Positions 1 to 7,960 of a stretch of 13,932 bases of DNA are shown here, one piece after another. Position 1 is the first letter of the stretch. Each line of letters begins with the position of its first letter. Under the pieces are notes generated by a model. The model did not search any database. It was not told where the DNA came from and was given only the letters and a program-made list of their open reading frames with translations. The translations under genes and the position numbers were made by a program. Source of the stretch: Microcoleus asticus IPMA8 (GTDB taxonomy: Bacteria > Cyanobacteriota > Cyanobacteriia > Cyanobacteriales > Microcoleaceae). The stretch covers positions 1 through 13,932 of the forward strand of contig NZ_SRRZ01000164.1 of NCBI RefSeq assembly GCF_013179805.1. Reading direction: 5' to 3'.

Positions 1-1
1 C

Positions 2-544
2 ATTTTAGGCAACTTAGGAAATGACACAATTAATACTGGAGACGGCAACGATATTGCGTTTGGCAATGAAGGTGCAGACCTGATTTTTGGCTTATTGGGA
101 CATGACACGCTTTACGGTGGCAAAGAAAACGACAGTCTCGATGGCGGTGAGGGCAACGACTTGCTGTTAGGCGGCAATGAAAACGATGTGCTCTGTGGCG
201 ACATCGGTAACGATACCCTGTATGGAGGCAAAGGTAATGATATTCTCAGTGGTGGCAGCGGTTCCGATTTCCTTTCCGGGGATGTTGGGGACGATACATT
301 GACCGGAGGTTCGGGAAATGATGTGTTTTTCCTCAGTCAAAGTTTGGGTAGCGACACCATTAATAATTTCCGCAAGGGAGAGGATTTAATTGGGTTAAAT
401 TCTGGTTTGAGTTTCAATCAACTCAGCATTACTTCGAGCAACAATCAGACTTTGATTACTGTGACCGACACCAATCAATTGTTGGCGAAGCTTAACGGTA
501 TTACGCCCGGTATTCTCACCGCTAGCGATTTCATTAGTCTGTAG
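2..544 (+). CDS. RTX (hemolysin-type calcium-binding) protein, C-terminal fragment
   Basis: This is the last 180 codons of a larger gene; the frame is open to the left edge, so the true start lies outside the window. About twelve tandem nonapeptides of the form GGxGxDxUx (for example GGKGNDILS, GGSGNDVFF) make a calcium-binding beta-roll at roughly visible residues 3-110. A non-repetitive tail follows (DTINNFRKGEDLIGLNSG, then a beta-rich stretch ending in DFISL). Tails of this kind follow the RTX repeats in many cyanobacterial proteins, and type I (ABC/MFP/TolC) export signals lie at the C-terminus, so an extracellular or surface location is inferred. Any enzymatic domain would be upstream and unseen. 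The TTG at 95 is not a credible start because the same repeats continue in frame before it. The gene converges on the WD40 array and has no evident functional link to it. Confidence 0.88.
   Translation: MLGNLGNDTINTGDGNDIAFGNEGADLIFGLLGHDTLYGGKENDSLDGGEGNDLLLGGNENDVLCGDIGNDTLYGGKGNDILSGGSGSDFLSGDVGDDTLTGGSGNDVFFLSQSLGSDTINNFRKGEDLIGLNSGLSFNQLSITSSNNQTLITVTDTNQLLAKLNGITPGILTASDFISL
8..331 (+). repeat. RTX nonapeptide repeat tract
   Basis: Twelve consecutive 27-base units encode nonapeptides with Gly at positions 1, 2 and 4, Asp at 6 and a large hydrophobic residue at 8. Some units deviate at the first glycines (GNLGNDTIN, GLLGHDTLY) or have Glu in place of Gly at position 4 (GGKENDSLD, GGNENDVLC). 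The register is unbroken. In this family each pair of turns binds Ca2+ and drives folding after secretion. Confidence 0.85.
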
Positions 545-545
545 T

Positions 546-675
546 TATTATACCAAATCCAGGTTGGCTACTCCCTTTATCTGTCGCCGATTGAAACCGC
601 TACTACAGATACTCTCGTCCGAGCAGAAGCGGACTAAGAGATAAAGGGAGTATTTAAGCCTGATTTAGTATTATA
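546..675. mobile_element. MITE-like imperfect inverted repeat, possibly also a bidirectional terminator
   Basis: The element is about 130 bp. Its tips TATTATACCAAATC (546-559) and the reverse complement of 662-675 match at 12 of 14 positions. An inner pair is perfect over 13 bases: ACTCCCTTTATCT at 570-582 and its complement at 639-651. The arms between are partly complementary with a one-base offset, and the central 56 bases hold a further weak pairing (CGTCCG near 616-621 with CGGACT near 630-635). It has no coding capacity. It starts one base after the RTX stop codon and sits between two convergent genes. Long terminal inverted repeats with no ORF fit a MITE. The hairpin could equally stop transcription from both sides, although no U-tract follows the stem. 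No clear target duplication was found. Confidence 0.55.
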
Positions 676-780
676 GCATAACCCAATACAAAGTATTTAA
701 TTTAGAAAACTATTCTCTAATATTCTGACGATCTCGACCACAGATATTAATCAATTTTTACGAATAAAGCGGACTAGAGA
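676..780. other. AT-rich intergenic remainder between convergent genes
   Basis: These 105 bases between the inverted repeat and the stop codon of paralogue A hold no ORF, RNA gene or strong hairpin that I can see. One near-repeat is present: AAGCGGACTAGAGATTA (767-783) resembles AAGCGGACTAAGAGATA (627-643) inside the MITE-like element. This may be a relic of a second insertion or may be chance. Confidence 0.4.
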
Positions 781-3700
781 TTATTCCGTGTCAATGCGCG
801 AACACAACAAGCGATCGCCCTTCTCCACCATCGCATTCGTCCGCAAATAATCGCGCACGCGATCGCAACCATAACCCAACAAATTCAGATTCAACACTCG
901 CTCCACATTCCACAGAATCAGCGTGTTATCCTCACTGACGGAAGCCACAAACTTTCCGTCAGAACTGTAAGCCAATCCCCTAATCGCCGCCGTGTGACCT
1001 CTAAGCGTTGTTAGTTGCGTACCGTCCAGTTTCCACAACTTCACCGTGTTGTCTACACTGCCAGAAGCAATAATTTGACCGTCAGGACTAAACGCCACTC
1101 CCCACACCGCTGCTGCGTGACCTACAAGCGTTCTCAATAACTTACCGTCAACAGTCCAAAGCTTAACGGTATTGTCTCCACTGCCAGAAGCGATGATATT
1201 ACCTTGACGGTTAAAACCAACTCTCCAAACTGCCGCAGGGTGACCTCGAAAGGTTCTCACTAACGTACCGTTAAGCTGCCATAACTTCACAGTCCCGTCT
1301 CCTCCTGCGGAGGCAACTAACTGCCCGTCTGGGCTAAATGCTACGTGCCAAACAGGAGTATTATGTCCTGTCAGGGTATGCAGTAACGTTCCATTGCGCC
1401 GCCAAAGCTTGACCGTGTTATCTTGACTTGAAGAAGCGAGGATTTGACCGTCAGGACTAAACGCTACTGCAAAAACCACAGCTTTATGACCTATTAAAGT
1501 TGCACTTGAATTGCCGTTTCGCTGCCACACATTCACCTTATGGTCATCTCTGCCAGCAGCAATTAACTGGCGATCGCCAGTTATAGCAACCCCATAAATT
1601 GCTGCATTCTCTCCGGTGAAAGTCGCCAGCAATTTGCCTTGGCGACTCCAAAGTTTTGTTGTGCCGTCCTCGCTGCCCGTAGCAATTGTAGAGCTATCAG
1701 CACTGAGAGCGATCGCCCAAATCCCGGCTTTATGTGCAGTAATAGTTGTCTGCAATGGATTTTGACTTTCCCACAGTCTGACGGTGTTTTCTGCGCCTGC
1801 CGACGCAATAAAGCTGCCGTCGGGACTCCAATCAACCCCCCAAATCGCAGCGCTGTGACCTCTGAAGGTCGTCAATTCTGTTCCGTCAACGTTCCAAAGT
1901 TTTACAGTTTTATCCCGACTGGCAGAGGCGATGGTTTGACCGTCCGCACTAAACACAAGGGCAGATACCACAGCCGTATGACCTTCGAGCGTTTTCAGCA
2001 AAGTGCCGTCACGCTTCCAAAGTTTTACCGTTTTATCTCCACTTGCCGACGCAATTGTTTCACCGTCGGGACTAAACGCCACTGAACACAAGACAGAAAT
2101 ATGACCTTCGAGAGTTCTCAGAAAAGTGCCGTCACGCTTCCAGAGTTTTACCGTTTTGTCTCCACTTGCCGACGCAATTGTTTCACCGTCGGGACTAAAA
2201 ACTACTGAGCCTACCCCAGCAGTATGACCCTGAAGCGTTTTCAACAAAGTGCCGTCTTGGTTCCAGAGTTTTACGGTGTTGTCAGCGCTGGCAGAGGCAA
2301 TTGTTTTACCGTCGGGACTAAAGGCTACTCCCCACACGCTAGCACTGTGATCCTGAAAAGTTTTCAACAAAGTGCCGTCCAACCTCCAAACTTTCACCGC
2401 GTTATCGTCACTTCCAGAAGCAATGAGTTGACCGTCCGGGCTAAATTTGACTGTTTTGACGCTCGCTTGATGACCTTTGAGGGTGGCAATTTCCGTACCA
2501 TCCCGTTGCCAAAGTTTAACAGTTTTATCTACACTTGCGGAGGCAATAAGCTTACTGTCAGGACTGATATCGACTGCCATAACAGCCGCTTTATGCCCAG
2601 AAAAACGGTTGTATTCATCTGCTTGATAAACGGCTTGTCGCAGTACATTTTCAACTTCGCGATTTATACTGGCATCTGCCGATTTTAATCTTTGTAATTT
2701 TTGTTTAGCTTCGATCGCTTCTATCAGCGCGTCTAATCTCCGGTTTGAGGCAAACAATCCCTCAGAAGAAGATGTCAGTGCTTTAATTTCGCTGAGTCTT
2801 GCTTCGCGTTCGCTTGCTACTGCTCGGCGATACTGAAAATAAGTTGTCGCCCCTAAGCCGCAGGCAAATAGCAATGCTCCACTGACTGCAAACAGCAAAA
2901 ATTTTTGTCGTTTGGCAGCTTTTTTCTCTTGAATTAATCGTATTTGTTCCTCTCTCAGTCGCGCTTCTACTTCTTTTGTCCGTTCTGCTTCTAAAGCGAG
3001 TTGAACTTCTTGGCGATCGAGGTCTTGACTGGCAGCGATAAATTGATAATCCAAGTCGCTCAAACTTTTTACTTGCGCCCAAAATAGAGCTTCTTTCAGC
3101 GCTTTACCGCGCAACAGCCGCGATTCATCCTGTTGTTTAGAAGCAATCCAAGCATCGAAGGCTTGGGAGTAAGGGCGCAGTTTCCCTAATTGTTTCTCTA
3201 CCCATTCTAGGTTAAATACTTCTCGATAAATTCGGTTTTTTACCTGCAAATAACCCGGCTGTTTGACGACTAATCCCGATAGCAATAGTTCGATTTGCTC
3301 TCGGCTGTCATCGGTTGCAACTTTTACGCCTTGTAAGATTTGCTGATAAATGCCTAGCAATCTAGCTGCGCGTTGTTCGTTGCGAAGAAGGCGATCGCGT
3401 ATCGTTTTCAAATGCTCTGGTTCGTCTTGCGATTCCCAGTTCTCGATAAGTTGCGCTCTGACCACAGATTCGACAAAAAAAAATCCTTCAGTTATCGCTG
3501 GTATTGTTAAATCACCGCCGCGGGATTCTTTAGCAGTTCTTACCACCAATTCACATATTTTTTGGGACATAAATGGCTGTCCTCCAGTCCAAGCTAATAT
3601 TTCTTTTATAACTGCTGGTGGATGGGGGATTATATTTTCTAATCCTAAAGCTAATGATTGTGCTTCCTCAAAAGAAAACCCCTGCAAATCGAGCGATCGT

Positions 3701-4305
3701 CCGATATTAAAAGGAGTCCGATTCTTATCTACTATTAAATCGCTGGGCGTCGCTACTCCGAAAATGGCGAAGGTAATTCGATTGTATTCTGGATTTATGG
3801 CTCTTTGGTTGTAACAGTACCGAATCAAGGCAAAAAAATCATCGACTGGAAAATCTAAACTTAAAATGCTATCAATTTCATCAACAAATATAATAATTCT
3901 GTCTTCTGGAAATTTGGCTAACAAGATGTCTTCGATGAAATGGCTCAATTTTTGGAGGAGAGAAACTTCTTCTTCTTTCCACCAGCTTTTAAAATTAACT
4001 TGCCCTAATAATTTGAAGCCTCGCCACAAATCGCCAACGATTCCTTTATACCATTGTAAGGGAGTGATGTTTTCGCTGCCGATGCGGGTCATGTCGATGG
4101 TGCTGCATTTAAATCCTTCAGCTTGCAATCGATATAGAGTGCGGACTAAGAGGGAAGATTTGCCCATTTGCCGCGAGTTGAGGATGTAACAAAATTCGCC
4201 AGCTTTTAATGCTTCGTAGAGTTCGGCATCGGCTGCTCTTACTACATAAGTAGGCGCATTATTGGCGAGACTGCCACCAATTTGGTATTGATAATTGTGC
4301 ATCAT
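781..4305 (-). CDS. Paralogue A: STAND/AAA-like NTPase, transmembrane helix and 14 WD40 repeats
   Basis: The 1174-residue protein has an NTPase of the cyanobacterial AAA-like (AAA_35) type at residues 1-330. Its P-loop is NSRQMGKSS (43-51; K49, S50), with Asn where Gly is usual. Walker B is IIIFVDEID (137-145). A GQP motif at 242-244 recalls the GxP signature of STAND NTPases. A charged coiled coil (about 425-465) precedes one transmembrane helix (about 468-490) and a helical linker (500-560). Fourteen WD40 units (567-1135) probably form two seven-bladed propellers, and the tail has C1147 and C1168. A membrane-anchored NTP-driven receptor or scaffold is inferred; no nuclease, protease or TIR effector domain is visible. 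Translation starts at a doubled ATGATG, 24 bases after the stop of B, with no Shine-Dalgarno motif. It is the last gene of the array. Its tail (SRIDTE) differs from those of B, C and D. Confidence 0.9.
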   Translation of the reverse strand: MMHNYQYQIGGSLANNAPTYVVRAADAELYEALKAGEFCYILNSRQMGKSSLLVRTLYRLQAEGFKCSTIDMTRIGSENITPLQWYKGIVGDLWRGFKLLGQVNFKSWWKEEEVSLLQKLSHFIEDILLAKFPEDRIIIFVDEIDSILSLDFPVDDFFALIRYCYNQRAINPEYNRITFAIFGVATPSDLIVDKNRTPFNIGRSLDLQGFSFEEAQSLALGLENIIPHPPAVIKEILAWTGGQPFMSQKICELVVRTAKESRGGDLTIPAITEGFFFVESVVRAQLIENWESQDEPEHLKTIRDRLLRNEQRAARLLGIYQQILQGVKVATDDSREQIELLLSGLVVKQPGYLQVKNRIYREVFNLEWVEKQLGKLRPYSQAFDAWIASKQQDESRLLRGKALKEALFWAQVKSLSDLDYQFIAASQDLDRQEVQLALEAERTKEVEARLREEQIRLIQEKKAAKRQKFLLFAVSGALLFACGLGATTYFQYRRAVASEREARLSEIKALTSSSEGLFASNRRLDALIEAIEAKQKLQRLKSADASINREVENVLRQAVYQADEYNRFSGHKAAVMAVDISPDSKLIASASVDKTVKLWQRDGTEIATLKGHQASVKTVKFSPDGQLIASGSDDNAVKVWRLDGTLLKTFQDHSASVWGVAFSPDGKTIASASADNTVKLWNQDGTLLKTLQGHTAGVGSVVFSPDGETIASASGDKTVKLWKRDGTFLRTLEGHISVLCSVAFSPDGETIASASGDKTVKLWKRDGTLLKTLEGHTAVVSALVFSADGQTIASASRDKTVKLWNVDGTELTTFRGHSAAIWGVDWSPDGSFIASAGAENTVRLWESQNPLQTTITAHKAGIWAIALSADSSTIATGSEDGTTKLWSRQGKLLATFTGENAAIYGVAITGDRQLIAAGRDDHKVNVWQRNGNSSATLIGHKAVVFAVAFSPDGQILASSSQDNTVKLWRRNGTLLHTLTGHNTPVWHVAFSPDGQLVASAGGDGTVKLWQLNGTLVRTFRGHPAAVWRVGFNRQGNIIASGSGDNTVKLWTVDGKLLRTLVGHAAAVWGVAFSPDGQIIASGSVDNTVKLWKLDGTQLTTLRGHTAAIRGLAYSSDGKFVASVSEDNTLILWNVERVLNLNLLGYGCDRVRDYLRTNAMVEKGDRLLCSRIDTE
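901..2607 (-). repeat. WD40 repeat array of paralogue A: 14 units of exactly 123 bp
   Basis: The repeat-ending Trp falls at residues 599, 640, 681, 722, 763, 804, 845, 886, 927, 968, 1009, 1050, 1091 and 1132, so all thirteen intervals are exactly 41 residues. Typical units read GHxxxVxxVxFSPDGxxIAS, then SxDxTVKLW, then xxDGTLLKTL. Units 4 and 5 are the most alike: bases 1978-2076 and 2101-2199 differ at about 5 of 99 positions by hand count. Blade 9 is the most degenerate. After blade 7 the usual DGT turn is replaced by ESQNPLQ, which fits a boundary between two seven-bladed propellers. Confidence 0.9.
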
Positions 4306-4329
4306 TTTGAGCTAAGAGTTTCTGATTAT
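4306..4329 (-). repeat. Conserved 24-base intergenic spacer, B to A
   Basis: The spacer lies between the TAA of B and the ATGATG of A. It is identical base for base to the spacers at 7900-7923 and 11470-11493. It contains no Shine-Dalgarno-like purine run, promoter or terminator. In mRNA sense it ends CTCTTAGCTCAAA before the start codon. Its constancy implies the junction was copied with the duplicated unit, and its shortness supports co-transcription. Confidence 0.85.
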
Positions 4330-7300
4330 TTAGCGATCGCCCACGGCATCGCACAAATGTCTATCCTCCTCTTTCACATCGGCATTTGTTCGCAGGTAAT
4401 CCCGCACGCGATCGCACGCATAAGCGAGTTCATCGAGTTTGAGAATGCCCTCCACATCCCACAAAATGACAGTGCGATCGTCCCCGGCGGAGGCAATGAG
4501 TTTGCCATCGGGGCTAAACGCAACTCCCCAAACGTTCCCTTCATGTCGGGTTAGCGTCGTTATTTCTGTCCCGTCGGTTTTCCAAAGTTTGAGTGCGCCA
4601 GTTGAGCCTCCGCCCACCAGCATTTGACCGTCAGGACTGAAATCAACCGCCATCATGCCTCTAGTATTTCCCTTGAGGGTTTTGAGCAATGTACCATCGC
4701 TCGTCCAGAGTTTAATCGTGTCATCCCTGCTGGCCGTTGCCAAAGTGCGATCGTCTGGACTGATGGCAACTTCCCAAACAGGGCTGCGATGACCCTCTAG
4801 AGTCTTGGAAAACCTACCGTCAAGACTCCACAAGCGAGCAGTGCTGTCGCTACTGGCTGAAACCAGCCTCTGTCCGTCAGGGGTAAAGTCCACATCGTAA
4901 ACCCTAGCCCGATGCCCTGTGAAAGTTTTCAGCAAAGTGCCGTCCTTGTTCCACAGTTTCACAGTTTTATCGTTGCTAGCAGAAGCCAGTAGCCGACCAT
5001 CTGGACTGACGGAGGCATCCCACACTCCCGCCCCATGTCCTGTAATGGTTTTCAGCAGCGTCCCGTCGAACTGCCAGAACTTAATTGTTTTATCTTCACT
5101 AGCGGTAGCAAAAATAGGCGGGTTTGCAGGATTGGCGAAGTTAGTACCAGAGAGGAAAGCAACCGAGTGAACGGCAGTCTCGTTTCCGGCAAAAGACTTC
5201 AGCAACGTCCCGTCTCGCGCCCACAGTTTGAAACTGCCATCGGAACAGGCGGAAGCTAGCATCTGACCTTCGGGGGAGAAATCCACATCCCAAATCGTGC
5301 CGCCATGTCCGTAAAGGACTTTCGAGAAGGGGTTTGTCGGATTCCAGAGTCGAGCGGTATTGTCGTCGCTAGCAGAGACAACCATTTGACTGTTGGGAAT
5401 AAAGGTCACGCCTCGAATTCCCGATTGATGCCCTTTAAGGACTTTCAACAGCGTCCCGTCCGGCTTCCAGAGATTGATGGTTCCGTCGGCGCTGGTGGAA
5501 GCAATCACATCGCCTGCTGTACTGACAGCGACTTCAAACACTTCGGCACTATGACCGCTAAGAGTTCGTAGCAGGGTTCCGTCTGGTTGCCAGAGTTTGA
5601 CAGTGTTGTCAGCGCTGGCAGAGATAATGGCGGGACGTTTGGCACCGCTATTGTCTGCAAGTAAAGCGAACTCAACGTCCCAAACAATGCCGCTGTGACC
5701 TTCCAGAGTGCTCACCAGTTCGCCGTCCTTAGTCCAGACCTTGACCGTATTATCTGTGCTGCTAGAGGCGAGGAGGTTTCCATCCGGGCTAAAGGCAACA
5801 CCCCAAACTGCACCTTGATGTCCGCTCAGGGTTTTGAGCGGTTTGCCATCAACGCTCCACAGGCGAATGGTGCTGTCTTCACTGGCGGAGGCGATGCGCT
5901 CACCGTCTGGACTCACGGCAATGTCCCATATCGCAGCGCTGTGTCCCTGAAAGGTTTTGAGCAGTTTACCTTCTCGACTCCACAGATAAATGTTGCCGTC
6001 CACGCTGGATGTCACCAGGCGCTGGCTGTCGGGAGTAAAACGGAGGGCGTAGACGCTGCTGATCGTATGCTGGAGAGTGTGCAGCAAGGTGCCATCCCGC
6101 TGCCACACCTTGGCTGTTTGGTCGCCGCCTCCGGTGGCGATGAGTTGACCGTCTGGACTGACATCAACTGCCAGAACCGGGCTGGAATGCCCCAACAAGC
6201 GATTGAATTCTGCCGTTCCGTAGATGGCTTGTTGCAGTATTTGTTGAACTTGAGATTGCAAATGGGGGCTGGAATTCGCGAGAGTGTCGAGCCTGCGTCT
6301 GGCTTTGATGGCACTCACGAGGGCGTCTAATCGCTGTTGGGAGGCGAATTGTCCTGCGGAGGAGGAGGTGAGGGCTTGAATTTCGCTGATGCGGGCTTGC
6401 TGCTCGCTGGTCATCGCGTAATGATATTGCCAGAGGGCGAAAATGCTGGAGGCGATCGCAACGATTAATGCCCCACTCAAGGCTGCGATCGACCTTCGCT
6501 GTCGCTTCGCTATCTCTCGCTCTAAAACTAACCGCTTGCGTTCTTCTGCGAGTCTCGCTTCAACTTCTCTGAGCCTCGCTGCTTCCAGCGCTTGCTGCAC
6601 TTCCAGCCTGTCTAATTCTTGAGAAGCCGCTAAAAATTGATAATCCAAATCGCTCAAACTTTTTCCCTGGGCCCAGTAGGAAGCGTCTTTTAGCGATTGT
6701 CCCCGCAACAGTCGCGATTCATCGGTTTGTTTTGAAGCGATCCAAGCGTTGAAAGCTTGGGAGTAAGGACGCAGTTGCTCTAACTGTTTTTCTACCCATT
6801 GTAGGTTAAACACTGCTTGATAAATCGGGTTTTTGACCTTCAACAAACCTTGTTGTTTAACTACCAAACCTGATAGCAACAGTTCGATCTGCTCTCGACT
6901 ATCATCGGCTTCAATTTCACCCCCCTGTAAGAGCTGCTGATAGATGCCTAAGCTACGTGCAGTGTATTGTTCGTTGCTAAGGAGGCGATCGCGTATCGTT
7001 TTTAAATGCTCCGGTTCGTCTAGGGATTCCCATTTATCGATGATTTGCGATCGCACCAAACTATCCACCCAAAATGCCTCTGCTCCCGGGGGAATATTTA
7101 CTACTCCGCCCGCCGTTTCAAGGCTAGCTCTGTAAGCCAAATAGCAAATTTTCTGGGTGAGGAATGGCTGTCCTGAAGTCCAAGCTAATATTTGTTTGAT
7201 TACGGCATCAGGATTACTTACGGCACTCTCTAATCCTTTAACTAATAGTTGCGATTCGTGCCGTTCAAAACCCCGCAAATCTATAGCACGACCGATATTA

Positions 7301-7899
7301 AAAGGAGTTCGCTTTTTGTCAGCTATTAAATCGCTCGGCGCGGCTACTCCAAAAATTGCAAAACTAATGCGATTGTATGAAGGATTAATCGCTCGCTGAT
7401 TGTAGCAAAACCGAATTAAGGCAAAAAAATCATCGACCGCGAAATCCAAACTGAGAATGCTATCGATTTCATCGATGAATATAAATATCTGCTCTTGAGG
7501 AAATTTGACCAGTAGGATATCTTCTATAAAATGGCTCAATCTTTGCAGAAACGAGACATCTTCTTCATCGCACCACCAGGTTTTGAAATTAACTTGCCCT
7601 AATAATTTGAAGCCGCGCCACAGTTCCCCAATCATGCCTTTATACCACTGTAGGGGAGTGATGTTTTCGCTGCCGATGCGGGTCATGTCGATGGTGCTGC
7701 ATTGAAATCCTTCAGCTTGCAATCGGTGGAGGGTGCGGACTAAGAGAGAAGATTTTCCCATTTGTCGCGAGTTGAGGACGTAACAAAATTCGCCAGTTTT
7801 TAATGCTTCGTAGAGTTCGGAATCGGCTGCTCTTACTACATAGGTAGGCGCATTATTGGCGAGACTGCCACCAATTTGGTATGGATAATTGTTCATCAT
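4330..7899 (-). CDS. Paralogue B: STAND/AAA-like NTPase, transmembrane helix and 14 WD40 repeats
   Basis: The 1189-residue protein has the same domain order as paralogue A. The P-loop NSRQMGKSS is at 43-51, Walker B IFIFIDEID at 138-146 and the GQP motif at 243-245. The coiled coil is at about 425-468 and the transmembrane helix at about 471-491, with a different sequence from A (IAALSGALIVAIASSIFALW). The propeller region is 567-1150, and the tail has C1162 and C1183. Two blades carry insertions of 7 and 8 residues (ADNSGAKRP near 748-756 and NFANPANPP near 920-928), which C shares in related form and A lacks. The head (residues 1-213) differs from C at only two positions (P6 and T35 against Q6 and A35), whereas residues 301-400 are clearly more diverged. 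The start is the first ATG of ATGATG after the conserved spacer. Sensor or scaffold function at the membrane is inferred from architecture. Confidence 0.9.
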   Translation of the reverse strand: MMNNYPYQIGGSLANNAPTYVVRAADSELYEALKTGEFCYVLNSRQMGKSSLLVRTLHRLQAEGFQCSTIDMTRIGSENITPLQWYKGMIGELWRGFKLLGQVNFKTWWCDEEDVSFLQRLSHFIEDILLVKFPQEQIFIFIDEIDSILSLDFAVDDFFALIRFCYNQRAINPSYNRISFAIFGVAAPSDLIADKKRTPFNIGRAIDLRGFERHESQLLVKGLESAVSNPDAVIKQILAWTSGQPFLTQKICYLAYRASLETAGGVVNIPPGAEAFWVDSLVRSQIIDKWESLDEPEHLKTIRDRLLSNEQYTARSLGIYQQLLQGGEIEADDSREQIELLLSGLVVKQQGLLKVKNPIYQAVFNLQWVEKQLEQLRPYSQAFNAWIASKQTDESRLLRGQSLKDASYWAQGKSLSDLDYQFLAASQELDRLEVQQALEAARLREVEARLAEERKRLVLEREIAKRQRRSIAALSGALIVAIASSIFALWQYHYAMTSEQQARISEIQALTSSSAGQFASQQRLDALVSAIKARRRLDTLANSSPHLQSQVQQILQQAIYGTAEFNRLLGHSSPVLAVDVSPDGQLIATGGGDQTAKVWQRDGTLLHTLQHTISSVYALRFTPDSQRLVTSSVDGNIYLWSREGKLLKTFQGHSAAIWDIAVSPDGERIASASEDSTIRLWSVDGKPLKTLSGHQGAVWGVAFSPDGNLLASSSTDNTVKVWTKDGELVSTLEGHSGIVWDVEFALLADNSGAKRPAIISASADNTVKLWQPDGTLLRTLSGHSAEVFEVAVSTAGDVIASTSADGTINLWKPDGTLLKVLKGHQSGIRGVTFIPNSQMVVSASDDNTARLWNPTNPFSKVLYGHGGTIWDVDFSPEGQMLASACSDGSFKLWARDGTLLKSFAGNETAVHSVAFLSGTNFANPANPPIFATASEDKTIKFWQFDGTLLKTITGHGAGVWDASVSPDGRLLASASNDKTVKLWNKDGTLLKTFTGHRARVYDVDFTPDGQRLVSASSDSTARLWSLDGRFSKTLEGHRSPVWEVAISPDDRTLATASRDDTIKLWTSDGTLLKTLKGNTRGMMAVDFSPDGQMLVGGGSTGALKLWKTDGTEITTLTRHEGNVWGVAFSPDGKLIASAGDDRTVILWDVEGILKLDELAYACDRVRDYLRTNADVKEEDRHLCDAVGDR
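4450..6201 (-). repeat. WD40 repeat array of paralogue B (14 units)
   Basis: The unit-ending Trp residues are at 599, 640, 681, 722, 770, 811, 852, 893, 942, 983, 1024, 1065, 1106 and 1147. Spacing is 41 residues except for 48 entering blade 5 and 49 entering blade 9, where loop insertions sit. An NPTNPFSK segment after blade 7 replaces the DGT turn and probably joins two seven-bladed propellers. Blades 9 and 13 have GN where GH is expected. Confidence 0.88.
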
Positions 7900-7960
7900 T
7901 TTGAGCTAAGAGTTTCTGATTATTTAGCGATCGCCCACTCGATCGCACAAATGTCTGTCC
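7261..7960 (-). repeat. Near-identical B/C block: ATPase head, spacer and C-terminal tail (copy 1)
   Basis: Compared by hand with 10831-11530 (offset 3570), bases 7261-7920 differ at about 10 of 660 positions, including an uninterrupted identical run at 7274-7584. Just outside, at 7201-7260, roughly 9 of 60 bases differ. The block spans the start of B, the 24-base spacer and the last codons of C. That pattern suggests gene conversion or a recent unequal crossover instead of uniform divergence. Confidence 0.8.
7900..7923 (-). repeat. Conserved 24-base intergenic spacer, C to B
   Basis: This is the second identical copy of the spacer, between the TAA of C and the ATGATG of B. No ribosome-binding motif is visible, so start selection may depend on translational coupling or on the unstructured leader. 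This is inferred. Confidence 0.85.

Noticed and set aside
95..97. TTG at 95 as the start of the RTX gene.
   Set aside because: The same frame is open to the window edge and encodes further RTX nonapeptides before this codon.
627..783. Near-repeat AAGCGGACTAAGAGATA / AAGCGGACTAGAGATTA as an attachment-site pair.
   Set aside because: The match is imperfect and short, no integrase is present, and only about 120 bases lie between. It is noted only as a possible insertion relic.
3350..3814. Plus-strand frame of 154 codons opposite the ATPase region of A, with relatives opposite B and C.
   Set aside because: It mirrors the conserved coding region in antisense and its conservation is explained by the sense protein.
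781..4305. Regular 123-base repeats as a possible CRISPR-like or satellite array.
   Set aside because: The repeats are translated throughout as WD40 units with conserved protein spacing and variable third positions; there are no short identical repeats with unique spacers.
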